From the NCBI RefSeq assembly GCF_001655685.1, contig NZ_LYVF01000054.1:1-62727 (forward strand): a stretch of DNA of 62,727 bases, given 5' to 3'. Positions within the stretch are counted from its first letter, which is position 1. Every line of letters starts with the position of its first letter. The position numbers and the translations under genes were made by a program. Origin of the DNA: Desulfotomaculum copahuensis (GTDB lineage: Bacteria; Bacillota; Desulfotomaculia; Desulfotomaculales; Desulfovirgulaceae). The notes below the pieces were generated by a model that saw only the letters and a program-made list of their open reading frames with translations, did no database searches and was not told the origin of the DNA. Positions 16,999-27,343 of this stretch are shown here, one piece after another.

Positions 16999-17328
16999 GC
17001 GGGGTGCCGCCGGGCAGCGCGGGTTGACGATATCCGCCGTTGCCCGGATGTCCGGCCGGTTTTAACATTAAAATTTTTCCATCCGGAAAAAAAGCGTTAC
17101 TTATTGTTGAACACAGGTGTATAATAAAGGGACAAATATGTGAAAATTGCGAAAGGAATTTAAAATTGTCAATCCGGTTTTGTTAACGTGCCGGGCCGGC
17201 AGGCCGATCCGGGAGGCACCTCCCGGGCACGGCCGCCGGTGAAAGTGTCAGTCAACTGGCTGGCTGTACCGATTCGCTGCCGGGAATGGTATCAATGCAG
17301 GCCTTTTTGCCAAAAAGGAAGTGGGAGC

Positions 17329-17727
17329 ATGCATGAGCTGTCCTTGATCCAGAGCCTGGTTGAACTGGTTGCCTACAGTGCCCGGGAAAACGGCATTACA
17401 CGGGTGACCCTGGTTAAGCTGGTGGTCGGGGAATACCACGGCGCCCTGCCCGGTGCACTGCAATTCGCTTTTTCCTGCCTCACCCCGGATACCCCGCTGG
17501 CCGGTGCCGAACTGGAGATTGAAATAAAACCGGTAAAACTGCACTGTCACTCCTGCGGGCTGGTTTTTTCACCGTCCGGATGGTCCGCCGTCTGTCCGGG
17601 CTGCGGTTCCTCAACGCCGGATGTTTTGCAGGGGCGGGAACTGTTTGTCGATTATTTCGAAGGTGACGAAAGAGAGGGGGAAGCCGGTGAAAGTGATAGT
17701 AGCCCGGCCGCTGCTGCAGGCCAATGA
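17329..17727 (+). CDS. hypA: Hydrogenase nickel incorporation protein HypA
   Basis: HypA delivers nickel to [NiFe]-hydrogenase precursors together with HypB. The product starts MHELSLIQSLVELV, with the nickel-binding His2, and has the zinc site CHSCGLVF...CPGCGSS at about residues 70-95. A charged tail (EREGEAGESDSSPAAAAGQ) makes it 132 residues, longer than the usual 113-118. The tail is read from DNA that also encodes the start of hypB: the genes overlap by 41 bases in different frames. ATG 17329 is fixed by the obligate MHE start. First gene of the hypABCDEF block. The 330 bases before it hold no gene; a TATAAT at 17120-17125 lacks a good -35. Confidence 0.95.
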   Translation: MHELSLIQSLVELVAYSARENGITRVTLVKLVVGEYHGALPGALQFAFSCLTPDTPLAGAELEIEIKPVKLHCHSCGLVFSPSGWSAVCPGCGSSTPDVLQGRELFVDYFEGDEREGEAGESDSSPAAAAGQ

Positions 17728-18370
17728 TGTGCTCGCCCGGCAAAACGCCGCGCTGTTGGGGGATTACCGCCTGGCCGCGGTGAACCTGCTCAGTTCGCCC
17801 GGTTCGGGCAAGACCACCCTGCTGGAGAAAACCATAACCTACCTGCACGATCAGTTGCGGGTGGGGGTGGTGGAAGGCGACATTTATACCGCCCGGGATG
17901 CCGAACGCATTGCCGGACTGGGCGCGGCGGTGGTGCAGATCAATACCAGCGGCACCTGCCACCTGAATGCGGGCATGGTGGCCGGTTCTTTGGAAGAATT
18001 GCCCCTGGCGGAGCTGGATCTGCTGTTTATAGAGAATGTGGGCAACCTGGTCTGCCCGGCCTCCTTCGATCTGGGCGAGGACTGCAAGGTGGTACTGCTC
18101 AGCGTCGCCGAGGGCGGCGACAAGCCGGCCAAGTATCCGCTGGCTTTTCAGGAGGCACGGGCGGCGGTGATTACCAAGGTGGACCTGCTGCCCTACACGG
18201 ATTTCGATCTGGCCGGCTGCCTGGTTGAATTGCGCTCCATCAATCCCGGGCTGGAAATATTCATCACTTCCGCCCGGAATGGCGAGGGCATAGCCGGTTG
18301 GTGCCGGTGGCTGCAATTTCTGGTGTCGTCCAAACGCTCACCGGATGAGCACAAAGGGGGGGCGGTATAA
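17687..18370 (+). CDS. hypB: Hydrogenase/urease maturation GTPase HypB
   Basis: HypB is the GTPase that drives nickel insertion. The P-loop reads SSPGSGKTTLLE near residue 32. The metal-binding switch region is NTSGTCHLNAGMV, and the G3/G4 area includes ENVGNLVCPASFDLGED and TKVDLLPY. There is no N-terminal CxxCGC motif or His-rich stretch, so it is the short form (227 residues). GTG 17687 is chosen: AGAGGGGG at 17673-17680 is six bases upstream and the product then begins like other short HypB proteins. It starts within hypA, and its stop codon overlaps the hypC start. Confidence 0.95.
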   Translation: MKVIVARPLLQANDVLARQNAALLGDYRLAAVNLLSSPGSGKTTLLEKTITYLHDQLRVGVVEGDIYTARDAERIAGLGAAVVQINTSGTCHLNAGMVAGSLEELPLAELDLLFIENVGNLVCPASFDLGEDCKVVLLSVAEGGDKPAKYPLAFQEARAAVITKVDLLPYTDFDLAGCLVELRSINPGLEIFITSARNGEGIAGWCRWLQFLVSSKRSPDEHKGGAV

Positions 18371-18636
18371 TGTGTCTGGGTATTCCGTGCCGGGTGATCG
18401 ATGTGGAGCCGGACGGACAGCAGGCGCTGATTGAGACCGCGGGTTTGCGGCAAAAAGTGGGCATCCAGCTGGTTGGAGCGGTACAGGCCGGTGAATACCT
18501 GATTGTACACGCCGGTTACGCTATTGAAAAGCTGGATCTGGAGGAGGCCGGGGAAAGACTGCGCTTGCTGGAGGAGTTTCTGCGCTGCGAAAATGAAGCG
18601 GCGGCGCCGGCCGGCGCTCCCGGGGGGAGTCCGTAA
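18370..18636 (+). CDS. hypC: Hydrogenase assembly chaperone HypC
   Basis: HypC shuttles the Fe(CN)2CO unit from HypD to the hydrogenase large subunit. The product begins MCLGIPCRVIDVEP, with the essential Cys2. It is 88 residues, with an Ala/Gly/Pro-rich tail. The ATG shares one base with the hypB stop codon, so translation is coupled. hypD starts two bases after its stop. Confidence 0.96.
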   Translation: MCLGIPCRVIDVEPDGQQALIETAGLRQKVGIQLVGAVQAGEYLIVHAGYAIEKLDLEEAGERLRLLEEFLRCENEAAAPAGAPGGSP

Positions 18637-18638
18637 GC

Positions 18639-19751
18639 ATGAAAAGATTGAACCGGTGGCGGGAAGCGGATATAAACCGCAAGCTGCTGGCCCGGGTGAT
18701 CGTCCTCTCCCGGGCGGTGGCTGAACGGCTGGGGCGCGTACCAGTTTTTATGGAGGTGTGCGGCACCCATACGGTGGCCATTTCCCGTACCGGCCTGCGC
18801 AACCTGCTTTCCGGCCACATGGAATTGCGCAGCGGTCCGGGGTGCCCGGTATGTGTCACCGACGCCGGCGATATTGAACAGATGATCATGCTGGCCCGGG
18901 TGCCGGAGGTGACGGTAACCACTTTCGGCGATATGATGCGCGTGCCCGGGCATGCCGCTTCCCTGGAGGAGGAACGCGCCCGGGGCGCCCAGGTGCAGGT
19001 GGTTTATTCCCCCGCCGATGCGGTGGAGCTGGCTGAAGCACAACCGGACCGGCAGGTGGTGTTTCTGGGCGTGGGTTTCGAAACCACCGCGCCCACTGTG
19101 GCCGTGGCCCTGTCCCGGGCGGTGGAAAAAAAACTGCCCAATTTCAGCATCTATTCCGCACACAAGATTGTGCCGCCGGTGATGCGTGTCCTTTTGCAGG
19201 ATCCGGACCTGGCCGTGGACGGCTTTATTTTACCCGGCCACGTTTGCGCCGTTACCGGACGGGCGCCATTTGATTTTATCGCCGGGGAGTTCGGCCTGCC
19301 GGCGGTGATTACCGGCTTTGAACCGCTGGACATATTAAGCTCGGTTTACCGTTTGCTGGAGCAGATTCTTTCCGGGGAACCGCTGGTTACGAACGGCTAT
19401 ACGAGGGTGGTGCGGGAAACCGGCAACCGGGAGGCACGCGCGGTGATGAACAGGTATTTTAAACCCGTGGATGCCTCCTGGCGGGGTTTCGGCACCGTGC
19501 CGGGGAGCGGACTGCAATTGCGCGACCGTTTCCGGGATTATGACGCGGCGTGCCGCTTCCATCTGCCCGCGCCGGTTTATACGGTGCGTGCCGGTTGCCG
19601 CTGCGGCGACCTGCTGCGGGGTAAAATCACCCCCCGCCAATGCCCGCTTTTTGCCGCCGCCTGCACCCCGGCGCGGCCGGTGGGGCCGTGTATGGTTTCC
19701 TCGGAGGGGGCCTGTGCGGCTTACTATCAGTATGAAAGGAACAACAGTTGA
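18639..19751 (+). CDS. hypD: Hydrogenase maturation iron-sulfur protein HypD
   Basis: HypD holds a 4Fe-4S cluster and is the scaffold for Fe(CN)2CO assembly with HypC. The 370-residue product has FMEVCGTHTVAISRTGL near residue 30, LRSGPGCPVCVT, FLGVGFETTAPTVA and GFILPGHVCAVTG. The C-terminal cluster cysteines lie in CRCGDLLRG and CPLFAAACTP...GPCMVSSEG. Spacing in the operon is tight. No abnormality is seen. Confidence 0.97.
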   Translation: MKRLNRWREADINRKLLARVIVLSRAVAERLGRVPVFMEVCGTHTVAISRTGLRNLLSGHMELRSGPGCPVCVTDAGDIEQMIMLARVPEVTVTTFGDMMRVPGHAASLEEERARGAQVQVVYSPADAVELAEAQPDRQVVFLGVGFETTAPTVAVALSRAVEKKLPNFSIYSAHKIVPPVMRVLLQDPDLAVDGFILPGHVCAVTGRAPFDFIAGEFGLPAVITGFEPLDILSSVYRLLEQILSGEPLVTNGYTRVVRETGNREARAVMNRYFKPVDASWRGFGTVPGSGLQLRDRFRDYDAACRFHLPAPVYTVRAGCRCGDLLRGKITPRQCPLFAAACTPARPVGPCMVSSEGACAAYYQYERNNS

Positions 19752-19769
19752 GGGCGCGGGAGGTTTAAA

Positions 19770-20789
19770 ATGATCAATCATCCGGACGGGCAGGTCATCT
19801 TGTTGGCTCACGGGGACGGTGGCGCGTTGTCCCGGGAACTGGTGGAACAGGTTTTTTTGCGCCATTTCAAGAGCGAGCCGCTTCTGCCGCTGGCCGATGC
19901 GGCGCTTTTGGACGATTCCGGCGGACGCCTGGCCCTGACCACTGATTCCTTTGTGGTGGATCCACTTTTTTTTAACGGCGGGGACATCGGAAAGCTGGCC
20001 GTCTGCGGGACGGTTAACGATCTGGCGGTGAGCGGGGCCGTACCCCGCTATCTGGCTGCTTCTTTTATGATTGAAGAGGGGCTGCCCCTGGCCACTCTGG
20101 AGCGGGTGGCGGCCTCCATGGCCGCTGCCTGTGCAGAAGCCGGAGTGCAGGTGGCGGCCGGGGATACCAAGGTGGTCCAGCGCGGCCATCTGGACAAGCT
20201 TTTCATTACCACCACCGGTGTGGGCTGGCTGCCTGCCGGCGTCGAACCGGGCTACCACCGCCTGGCCGCCGGCGATGTGGTTTTAATCAACGGCTTTCTC
20301 GGGGATCACGGCCTGGCGGTGCTTTCCCGCCGGCACGGCCTGGAACTGGACGGCCAGATTGTCAGCGACTGCGCCCCCTTGAACGGAATCACCGGCGCCC
20401 TGCTGGCGCGCTGCCCGGGGGTGAAGATCATGCGTGATTTGACCCGGGGCGGGCTGGCCACGGCGGTGAAGGAAATCGCCCTGGCCGCCGGCGTGGATTT
20501 CCGTTTGGAAGAAGAAGCACTGCCGGTGCGCGATGTGGTCCGCGGAGCGGCTGAAATGCTCGGGCTGGATCCGCTTTACCTGGCCAACGAGGGTAAATTC
20601 CTGGCCGTGGTGGACGCCAAAGAAGCTCAGACCGCGCTTGATGTGCTGCGGGAGCACCCCCTGGGCCGCCGGACCTGCGCCATCGGCCGGGTCGAAGCGG
20701 GCCGGGGCAATGTTTACCTGCAAACGGTGATGGGGGGCACCCGGCTGCTTGATTTGCTGGCCGGTGAGCCGTTGCCGCGCATATGTTAA
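19770..20789 (+). CDS. hypE: Hydrogenase maturation protein HypE
   Basis: HypE carries the thiocarboxamide that becomes the cyanide ligand. The 339-residue AIR-synthase-fold protein has ALTTDSFVVDPLFFNGGDIG near residue 55, VAAGDTKVV and DLTRGGLATAVKEIA. It ends in the conserved PRIC, whose terminal cysteine is carbamoylated by HypF and dehydrated. All these features are intact. It lies between hypD and hypF. Confidence 0.97.
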   Translation: MINHPDGQVILLAHGDGGALSRELVEQVFLRHFKSEPLLPLADAALLDDSGGRLALTTDSFVVDPLFFNGGDIGKLAVCGTVNDLAVSGAVPRYLAASFMIEEGLPLATLERVAASMAAACAEAGVQVAAGDTKVVQRGHLDKLFITTTGVGWLPAGVEPGYHRLAAGDVVLINGFLGDHGLAVLSRRHGLELDGQIVSDCAPLNGITGALLARCPGVKIMRDLTRGGLATAVKEIALAAGVDFRLEEEALPVRDVVRGAAEMLGLDPLYLANEGKFLAVVDAKEAQTALDVLREHPLGRRTCAIGRVEAGRGNVYLQTVMGGTRLLDLLAGEPLPRIC

Positions 20790-20805
20790 AACGGGCGGTG
20801 AGTAA

Positions 20806-23154
20806 ATGAGCACACAAACCACCCGTTTACGCATCACAGTCAACGGCACCGTCCAGGGGGTCGGGTTCCGTCCCTTCGTATATAACCTGGCCCGTACCTG
20901 TGGTCTGGCCGGTACGGTGTGCAACACTGGTAAAGGAGTGGAGATCGAGGTGGAGGGACCGCCGGAGGCGGTGCGCCGGTTCACCGGTGAATTGCAGGCC
21001 CGGCCGCCGGCGCTGGCCCGCATCACCGGTTTACAGTGCCGGGAAATGCCCCCGTTGGGGGATAGAGAATTTATCATCTTGCAAAGCCACGGGCAGGCCG
21101 CCGGGCAGGTGCTGGTGCCGCCGGATGTGGCCACCTGCGCCGATTGCCGCCGGGAAATGCTGGACCCGGCGGATCGTCATTTCCGCTATCCTTTTACCAA
21201 CTGCACCAATTGCGGCCCCCGCTTCACCATTGTGCGCGATCTGCCCTACGACCGGCCGCGTACCGCCATGGCCTCATTTCCCATGTGCCCGGAGTGCGCC
21301 CGGGAGTATCACGATCCGGCCGACCGGCGCTTTCACGCCCAGCCGGTGGCCTGCCCGGCCTGTGGGCCGCAGGTGACCCTGGTGGACGCAGCCGGCCGTT
21401 CCCCGGACGGATTATCCGGGCCGGCCGGAGTTGACAGCCGGGACCATGACGTGATCACTGCGGCCCAACAGCTGTTGCAGGCGGGCTATATTCTGGCTGT
21501 CAAAGGGTTGGGCGGTTTCCATCTGGCCTGCGACGCCCGCAATGCGGCGGCCGTGGATGCCCTGCGCCGGCGCAAGCACCGGCCTTGCCGTCCGCTGGCC
21601 GTGATGTGCCGGGACATGTCCGTGGTTGAAGAATATTGTCTGGTGGCGCCGGAAGAAAGGGAGCTGCTCCTTTCCCCGGCCGCACCCATAGTGGTGCTGG
21701 CCAGAAAGCCCGGCTGCCCCCTGCCGGCGGTACTGGCGCCGGGCCTGCAAACCCTGGGCGTGATGCTGCCCTATACGCCGCTGCATTACCTGCTTTTTGC
21801 CGGCGGTCCGCCGGCGCTGGTGATGACGAGCGGCAACCGCAGCGGACTGCCCCTGGCCATAGACAACGAGCGGGCATTGAGCGAACTGGACGGTATCGCC
21901 GATTATTTCCTCCTGCATAACCGGGAGATTGTCAACCGCTGCGATGACTCGGTGACCATGGTGGTGGGCGGGGAGACCCAGTTTTTGCGCCGCTCGCGGG
22001 GGTATGTGCCCCGGCCGCTGGCGGTGCCGGTGCCGGCCGGTGCCCCGGTGGTGCTCGGGATGGGCGGGGAGATGAAAAACACCTGCTGCCTGCTCAAGGC
22101 GGGAGAGGCTTATTTGAGCCAGCACGTGGGCCGGGTGGACACGCTGGAAGGCCAGGCCAACCTGGCCGGCAGCCGCGCCGCCCTGGCCCGCCTGATCCGC
22201 GCCGAACCGGCCGTGGTGGCCTATGATTTGCATCCCGGATACCACTCTTCCCGCCTGGCCCGGGAGATGGCCGTGCCGGTCAAGACCGGGGTGCAGCACC
22301 ACCATGCCCACCTGGCCGCCTGTATGGCTGAAAATGGATTGACGGCGGAATGCGCCGGCCTGATCCTGGACGGCACCGGTTACGGCCCGGACGGGACCAT
22401 CCGGGGTTTTGAAGTGCTGCGTGGTGATTACCGGCGCTTTGCCCGCGAATATTACCTGGCGCCGGTGCCCCTGCCGGGCGGTGACGGGGCGGTGCGCAAC
22501 CCCTGGATCAGCGCCGTGGCCTACCTGTACACCTTCCTGGGACGGGACGGGCTGGATGCGGCCCGGGAGCGCTTTGCCCACCGGGGAAAGGAACTGGCCC
22601 TGGTGGAAACCATGCTGCGCGCAGGCCTGAACACACCGCCGGCTTCCAGCTGCGGGCGTATTTTCGATGCCGTGTCGGCCATGCTCGGAATTTGCGAACA
22701 AAGTACTTACGAAGCACAGGCGGCCATTGAGCTGGGCGACCTGGTGCCCCGGTTTCCCGCCGGACGGCGGGAAGCGGCGGAGTTCCCGCTTGATTTGCAG
22801 CCCTATCCCTGTTCCTTCCGGGGGGCGGTGATCGATCCGGCGCCGGTGCTGGCCGGGGTCTGGCGGGAAATCAAGGAAGGCGTGCCGGCCAGCCGGATTG
22901 CCCGCCGTTTTCACGACTGGGTGGCCGCGGTGGTGATTGCAGCCGCTTTACGCCTGCGGGAAAAATACGGTATAAATAATGTTTGTTTGAGCGGCGGCAC
23001 CTGGCACAATCGCTACCTGTCCGGAGTGGTGCCCCGCCTGCTGGCCCAAAAAGGGTTTGCCGTCTACTCCCATCACCTGGTTCCCGCCGGGGACGGCGGA
23101 CTCTCCCTGGGGCAGGCGGTGGCGGGCTGTTACCGGGTTAGCGACGGGAATTGA
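20806..23154 (+). CDS. hypF: Carbamoyltransferase HypF
   Basis: HypF makes carbamoyl adenylate from carbamoyl phosphate and loads HypE. The 782-residue protein has all the domains in order. These are an N-terminal acylphosphatase (GTVQGVGFRPFVYNLA), two zinc fingers (CADCRREMLDP, CTNCGPRFT; CPECAREYHDP, CPACGPQV), a YrdC-like domain (LAVKGLGGFHLACDA) and a Kae1-like domain with HHHAHLAACMAENGL and LDGTGYGPDG. Here hypF is the last gene of the block, 16 bases after hypE. No hydrogenase structural gene is within the window, so the enzyme served must be encoded elsewhere. Confidence 0.97.
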   Translation: MSTQTTRLRITVNGTVQGVGFRPFVYNLARTCGLAGTVCNTGKGVEIEVEGPPEAVRRFTGELQARPPALARITGLQCREMPPLGDREFIILQSHGQAAGQVLVPPDVATCADCRREMLDPADRHFRYPFTNCTNCGPRFTIVRDLPYDRPRTAMASFPMCPECAREYHDPADRRFHAQPVACPACGPQVTLVDAAGRSPDGLSGPAGVDSRDHDVITAAQQLLQAGYILAVKGLGGFHLACDARNAAAVDALRRRKHRPCRPLAVMCRDMSVVEEYCLVAPEERELLLSPAAPIVVLARKPGCPLPAVLAPGLQTLGVMLPYTPLHYLLFAGGPPALVMTSGNRSGLPLAIDNERALSELDGIADYFLLHNREIVNRCDDSVTMVVGGETQFLRRSRGYVPRPLAVPVPAGAPVVLGMGGEMKNTCCLLKAGEAYLSQHVGRVDTLEGQANLAGSRAALARLIRAEPAVVAYDLHPGYHSSRLAREMAVPVKTGVQHHHAHLAACMAENGLTAECAGLILDGTGYGPDGTIRGFEVLRGDYRRFAREYYLAPVPLPGGDGAVRNPWISAVAYLYTFLGRDGLDAARERFAHRGKELALVETMLRAGLNTPPASSCGRIFDAVSAMLGICEQSTYEAQAAIELGDLVPRFPAGRREAAEFPLDLQPYPCSFRGAVIDPAPVLAGVWREIKEGVPASRIARRFHDWVAAVVIAAALRLREKYGINNVCLSGGTWHNRYLSGVVPRLLAQKGFAVYSHHLVPAGDGGLSLGQAVAGCYRVSDGN

Positions 23155-23316
23155 CCGTTCAGGTTTTGAGCGGTACTGACAACGTGAACCGCGGACATGA
23201 TGCCAGGCAAGGCCCCGGGGGGAGGGGGCAATATTTTTAGCCCGTGAACAGCGGCATGTCAGCCGGCGCAAGGATGCAAAGCTTTCAACGCGCGGGCTGC
23301 GGTTCTTGCGCCGCTA

Positions 23317-23344
23317 TTGACAAATAAGGCGGGTATGTTAAAAT
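23317..23344 (+). promoter_or_regulatory. sigma-A promoter of rplU-rpmA
   Basis: TTGACA (23317-23322) and TAAAAT (23339-23344) are separated by 16 bases. Transcription would start near 23352, giving a leader of about 100 bases before rplU. Confidence 0.7.
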
Positions 23345-23345
23345 A

Positions 23346-23449
23346 ACATATTGTAGGCAGTTTTGCGCTGCCGTAACCGCCCGGGGCGGGTGCTTAAAAA
23401 GGCGCGGCCTTACCTGGCCCCGGCGAGTCCTGAACGGGGAGGTCATATT
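23346..23449 (+). ncRNA. candidate ribosomal protein L21 mRNA leader
   Basis: The roughly 100-base GC-rich leader between the promoter and the L21 start can form several short hairpins (for example around CCGCCCGGGGCGGG). Many Firmicutes have an autoregulatory L21 leader at this place. I infer it from position only and did not verify the consensus structure. Confidence 0.35.
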
Positions 23450-23761
23450 TTGTACGCGATTGTGGAAACCGGGGGCAAGCAGTACCGGGTGCAGGAGGGA
23501 GATACCCTCTTTGTGGAAAAGCTGGCCGTGGAACCGGGGGAGACTGTAGCCCTGGACCGGGTGCTGGCGGTGGAAAAGGACGGCCAGCTGCGCGTGGGCG
23601 CACCGTCCGTGGAGGGCGCCCGGGTGACGCTCAAAGTGATCCGCCACGGCAAGGGCCGGAAAATCATTGTATTCAAGTATAAAGCAAAAAAGAATTACCG
23701 GCGCAAGAAAGGGCACCGTCAGCCCTTTACCCAGGTTACCGTAGAAAAAATCGAAGCTTAG
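23450..23761 (+). CDS. rplU: 50S ribosomal protein L21
   Basis: The 103-residue product begins [20 protein letters not shown] after the initiator and ends with the basic [20 protein letters not shown] segment, both diagnostic of bL21. TTG 23450 is chosen: GGGGAGG at 23436-23442 is about seven bases upstream, and the alternative upstream start would add 29 non-conserved residues. rpmA follows after only 13 bases; the ysxB/prp gene that normally lies between them in Firmicutes is absent. Confidence 0.97.
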   Translation: MYAIVETGGKQYRVQEGDTLFVEKLAVEPGETVALDRVLAVEKDGQLRVGAPSVEGARVTLKVIRHGKGRKIIVFKYKAKKNYRRKKGHRQPFTQVTVEKIEA

Positions 23762-23774
23762 GGGGTGTTGATGT

Positions 23775-24041
23775 ATGGCTCATAAAAAAGGTGTCGGCAG
23801 TTCGCGCAACGGCCGCGATTCACAACCCAAAATGCTGGGAGTCAAACGGGCGGACGGCCAGTTTGTCACGGCCGGTTCCATCCTGGTCCGCCAGCGGGGA
23901 ACCAGAATTCATCCCGGCCAGAACGTGGGCATCGGCAGCGATGACACCCTGTTTGCCAAAATAGACGGCGTGGTTTCCTTCCAGCATAAAGGACGGGATA
24001 AGAAACAGGTGCACGTGATGCCGGCGGCCGCCCAAGTTTAA
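23775..24041 (+). CDS. rpmA: 50S ribosomal protein L27
   Basis: The 88-residue product starts [20 protein letters not shown], the mature type of bL27, without the N-terminal extension that the Prp protease removes in many Firmicutes. This agrees with the absence of a prp gene between rplU and rpmA. GGGGGTG precedes ATG 23775. A terminator follows. Confidence 0.98.
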   Translation: MAHKKGVGSSRNGRDSQPKMLGVKRADGQFVTAGSILVRQRGTRIHPGQNVGIGSDDTLFAKIDGVVSFQHKGRDKKQVHVMPAAAQV

Positions 24042-24078
24042 AGATTGAGCGGGAAAAACAACCGACTTGTGCCATCCA

Positions 24079-24107
24079 GGCCAGCCTTTGAGGCTGGCCG
24101 TTATTTT
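24079..24107 (+). terminator. Rho-independent terminator after rpmA
   Basis: GGCCAGCC, a TTTGA loop and GGCTGGCC, then a T-rich stretch (GTTATTTT). Confidence 0.75.
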
Positions 24108-24194
24108 CCCGGCCGGCTATTTTGCACCGGTCTGAAGGATTTTCCCGTCCGCCTGTCGAAATGAATGGTATTATCTGGCTGGAGGGGGCTTTAT

Positions 24195-24779
24195 ATGGAA
24201 CTGGGGCCGCTGTTAAATGTAATCCGGTCGCAAAGGCACGATTTCCTGAATCATTTACAGGTAGTCTCCGGCCTGATCCAGATGAACAGGGCTGCTCAAG
24301 CGCGGGAATATATCCAGGGACTCAACCGGGAGTTTGAACTGTGGGGCCGGATTATGCACCTGCAGTTGCCGGAGGCGGCGGCTGTTTTGCTGGTGGCACT
24401 GCATGAAGCAGCCCAACATCAGATCACAGTGGATAACCAAATTGAATGCACTTTGTCCGGCTGTACGGTACCTGGTGAAATAACCGGGCGGCTCCTGGAC
24501 GGGGCAATGCGGCAGGCGATTGATTTACTGGCGCCGCCGGAGGTGACAAACCGCCGCCTGGCGGTACACCTGTCCGAATTAACAGAACATTACAGCTGCC
24601 GCCTGGTCTTTACGCCGCCGGTTGGAATGGACGGCCGGCCGGCGCAAGAACGGTTGGCGAAGATAAATGAACGCCTGGCGGCCTTCGGCGGAGAGGCCGG
24701 GATGTCCATAACGCCGGAGGAGGCGGAAATTTTTCTCAACCTGCCCCGCCGGTCTGAACGGGAACAGACCGGTACATAA
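24195..24779 (+). CDS. spo0B: Spo0B-like sporulation phosphotransferase
   Basis: Spo0B relays phosphate in the sporulation phosphorelay of bacilli; in Clostridia its relatives are less well understood. The 194-residue product has a four-helix-bundle start with the phospho-acceptor-like RSQRHDFLNHLQVVSGLIQM (His near residue 16), followed by a divergent ATPase-like domain without clear N and G boxes. ATG 24195 is supported by GGAGGGGG at 24181-24188. It sits directly upstream of obgE, like spo0B-obg in Bacillus. A sequence close to a Spo0A box (CTGTCGAAAT) lies at 24153-24162. The family call is good; an actual phosphorelay role is inferred. Confidence 0.75.
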   Translation: MELGPLLNVIRSQRHDFLNHLQVVSGLIQMNRAAQAREYIQGLNREFELWGRIMHLQLPEAAAVLLVALHEAAQHQITVDNQIECTLSGCTVPGEITGRLLDGAMRQAIDLLAPPEVTNRRLAVHLSELTEHYSCRLVFTPPVGMDGRPAQERLAKINERLAAFGGEAGMSITPEEAEIFLNLPRRSEREQTGT

Positions 24780-24785
24780 TAATAA

Positions 24786-26075
<1,290 letters not shown>

Positions 26076-26143
26076 ATTTGTCTGCTCTGACCGCTCATAA
26101 TGGCGCAATTAAGGTTCATCACGGACGGGGATGGGGTGGTTTC

Positions 26144-27268
26144 ATGTCCGTGGAGAGGGACTTCAGCCGGGTCGGCCGGGTGGTGGTGAAGGTGGGTTCC
26201 AGTTCGCTGATTTATCCCACCGGCCGTCCCAACCTGGCCCAGATGGAAAACCTGGTACGCCAACTGGCTGATCTGCATAACCAGGGCCGGCAAGTGCTGC
26301 TGGTCACTTCCGGTGCCATCGGGGTCGGCGTGCACCGGCTTGGTTTCGCCCGGCGGCCCGCAGACCTGCCGGAAACGCAGGCTGCCGCCGCAGTGGGGCA
26401 GGGCATGCTGATGCACATGTATGAAAAGTTTTTTGCCGAATACGGGGTGACTACCGGCCAGGTGCTGCTCACCCGCGAGGACCTGGCCGACCGCCGGCGC
26501 TTTTTAAACGCCCGCAACACCATGTACGCCCTGATGCGTCTGGGCGTGGTGCCGGTGATCAACGAAAATGACACGGTGGCGGTGGAGGAAATCAAATTCG
26601 GTGACAACGACAACCTGGCTGCGCTGGTGGCCGGCCTGGTGGATGCGGATTTGATGATTTTGCTTTCGGATATTGCCGGACTTTATGACGCCGACCCCCG
26701 GCATTATGAGCAGGCCTGTCTGATTGACCAGGTGACGGAAATCACTCCCGCCATGGAGGATGCGGCCGGCGGGGCGGGCACCGGTTTGGGTACGGGCGGC
26801 ATGGCCACCAAGTTACAGGCGGCGCGCATGGCCATGCATTTTGGTTTGGTCACCGTGCTGGCCCGGGCCGGGGAAAAGGACGTGGTGCGCCGGGTGCTGG
26901 CCGGTGAAAAGCTGGGCACTGTATTCTGGCCTTCCGGCCGGTTGGAAAATAAGAAGCGCTGGATTGCCTACGGCTCTTGCGTGAGCGGAAATATCCACGT
27001 GGACGGGGGGGCCGCCCGGGCATTGCTGCAGAAGGGCAAGAGCTTGTTACCCTCGGGGATTACCAGGGTGGAAGGCGATTTTGAGATGGGTAATACGGTC
27101 TGTATCATCGGCCCGGACGGCGTGGAAATCGCCCGGGGCATTGTCAACTATACGGCTGCGGAAGTTGACCGGATCAAAGGCCTGCAGACCGGTGAAATAT
27201 TCCGGGTGCTCGGCCATAAAGATTATGACGAGGTAGTCCACCGGAACAATATGGTGCTTGACGCATAA
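26144..27268 (+). CDS. proB: Glutamate 5-kinase
   Basis: ProB phosphorylates glutamate in the first step of proline synthesis. The 374-residue product has RVVVKVGSSSLIYPTGR, LVTSGAIGVG, PVINENDTVAVEE and GTGGMATKLQAARMA of the amino acid kinase fold. A C-terminal PUA domain (about residues 275-360) includes VSGNIHVDGGAARAL. ATG 26144 is chosen for family fit; GGGGTGG lies just upstream. It is followed by proA, forming the proline module. Confidence 0.96.
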   Translation: MSVERDFSRVGRVVVKVGSSSLIYPTGRPNLAQMENLVRQLADLHNQGRQVLLVTSGAIGVGVHRLGFARRPADLPETQAAAAVGQGMLMHMYEKFFAEYGVTTGQVLLTREDLADRRRFLNARNTMYALMRLGVVPVINENDTVAVEEIKFGDNDNLAALVAGLVDADLMILLSDIAGLYDADPRHYEQACLIDQVTEITPAMEDAAGGAGTGLGTGGMATKLQAARMAMHFGLVTVLARAGEKDVVRRVLAGEKLGTVFWPSGRLENKKRWIAYGSCVSGNIHVDGGAARALLQKGKSLLPSGITRVEGDFEMGNTVCIIGPDGVEIARGIVNYTAAEVDRIKGLQTGEIFRVLGHKDYDEVVHRNNMVLDA

Positions 27269-27343
27269 ACAAATATTGGACAGCCGCCGGGATGACAAAT
27301 GTGAAACCGTCGCTGGAATGGCGGCTTGAAGGGGGTAAATTTT

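Noticed and set aside
17104-17125. Promoter TTGTTG/TATAAT before hypA
   Set aside because: The two boxes are only ten bases apart; with normal spacing the -35 is poor, so I did not list it.
17329-23154. A hydrogenase structural operon next to hypABCDEF
   Set aside because: No large- or small-subunit motifs (RxCGxC, DPCxxC) are found in any frame in the window.
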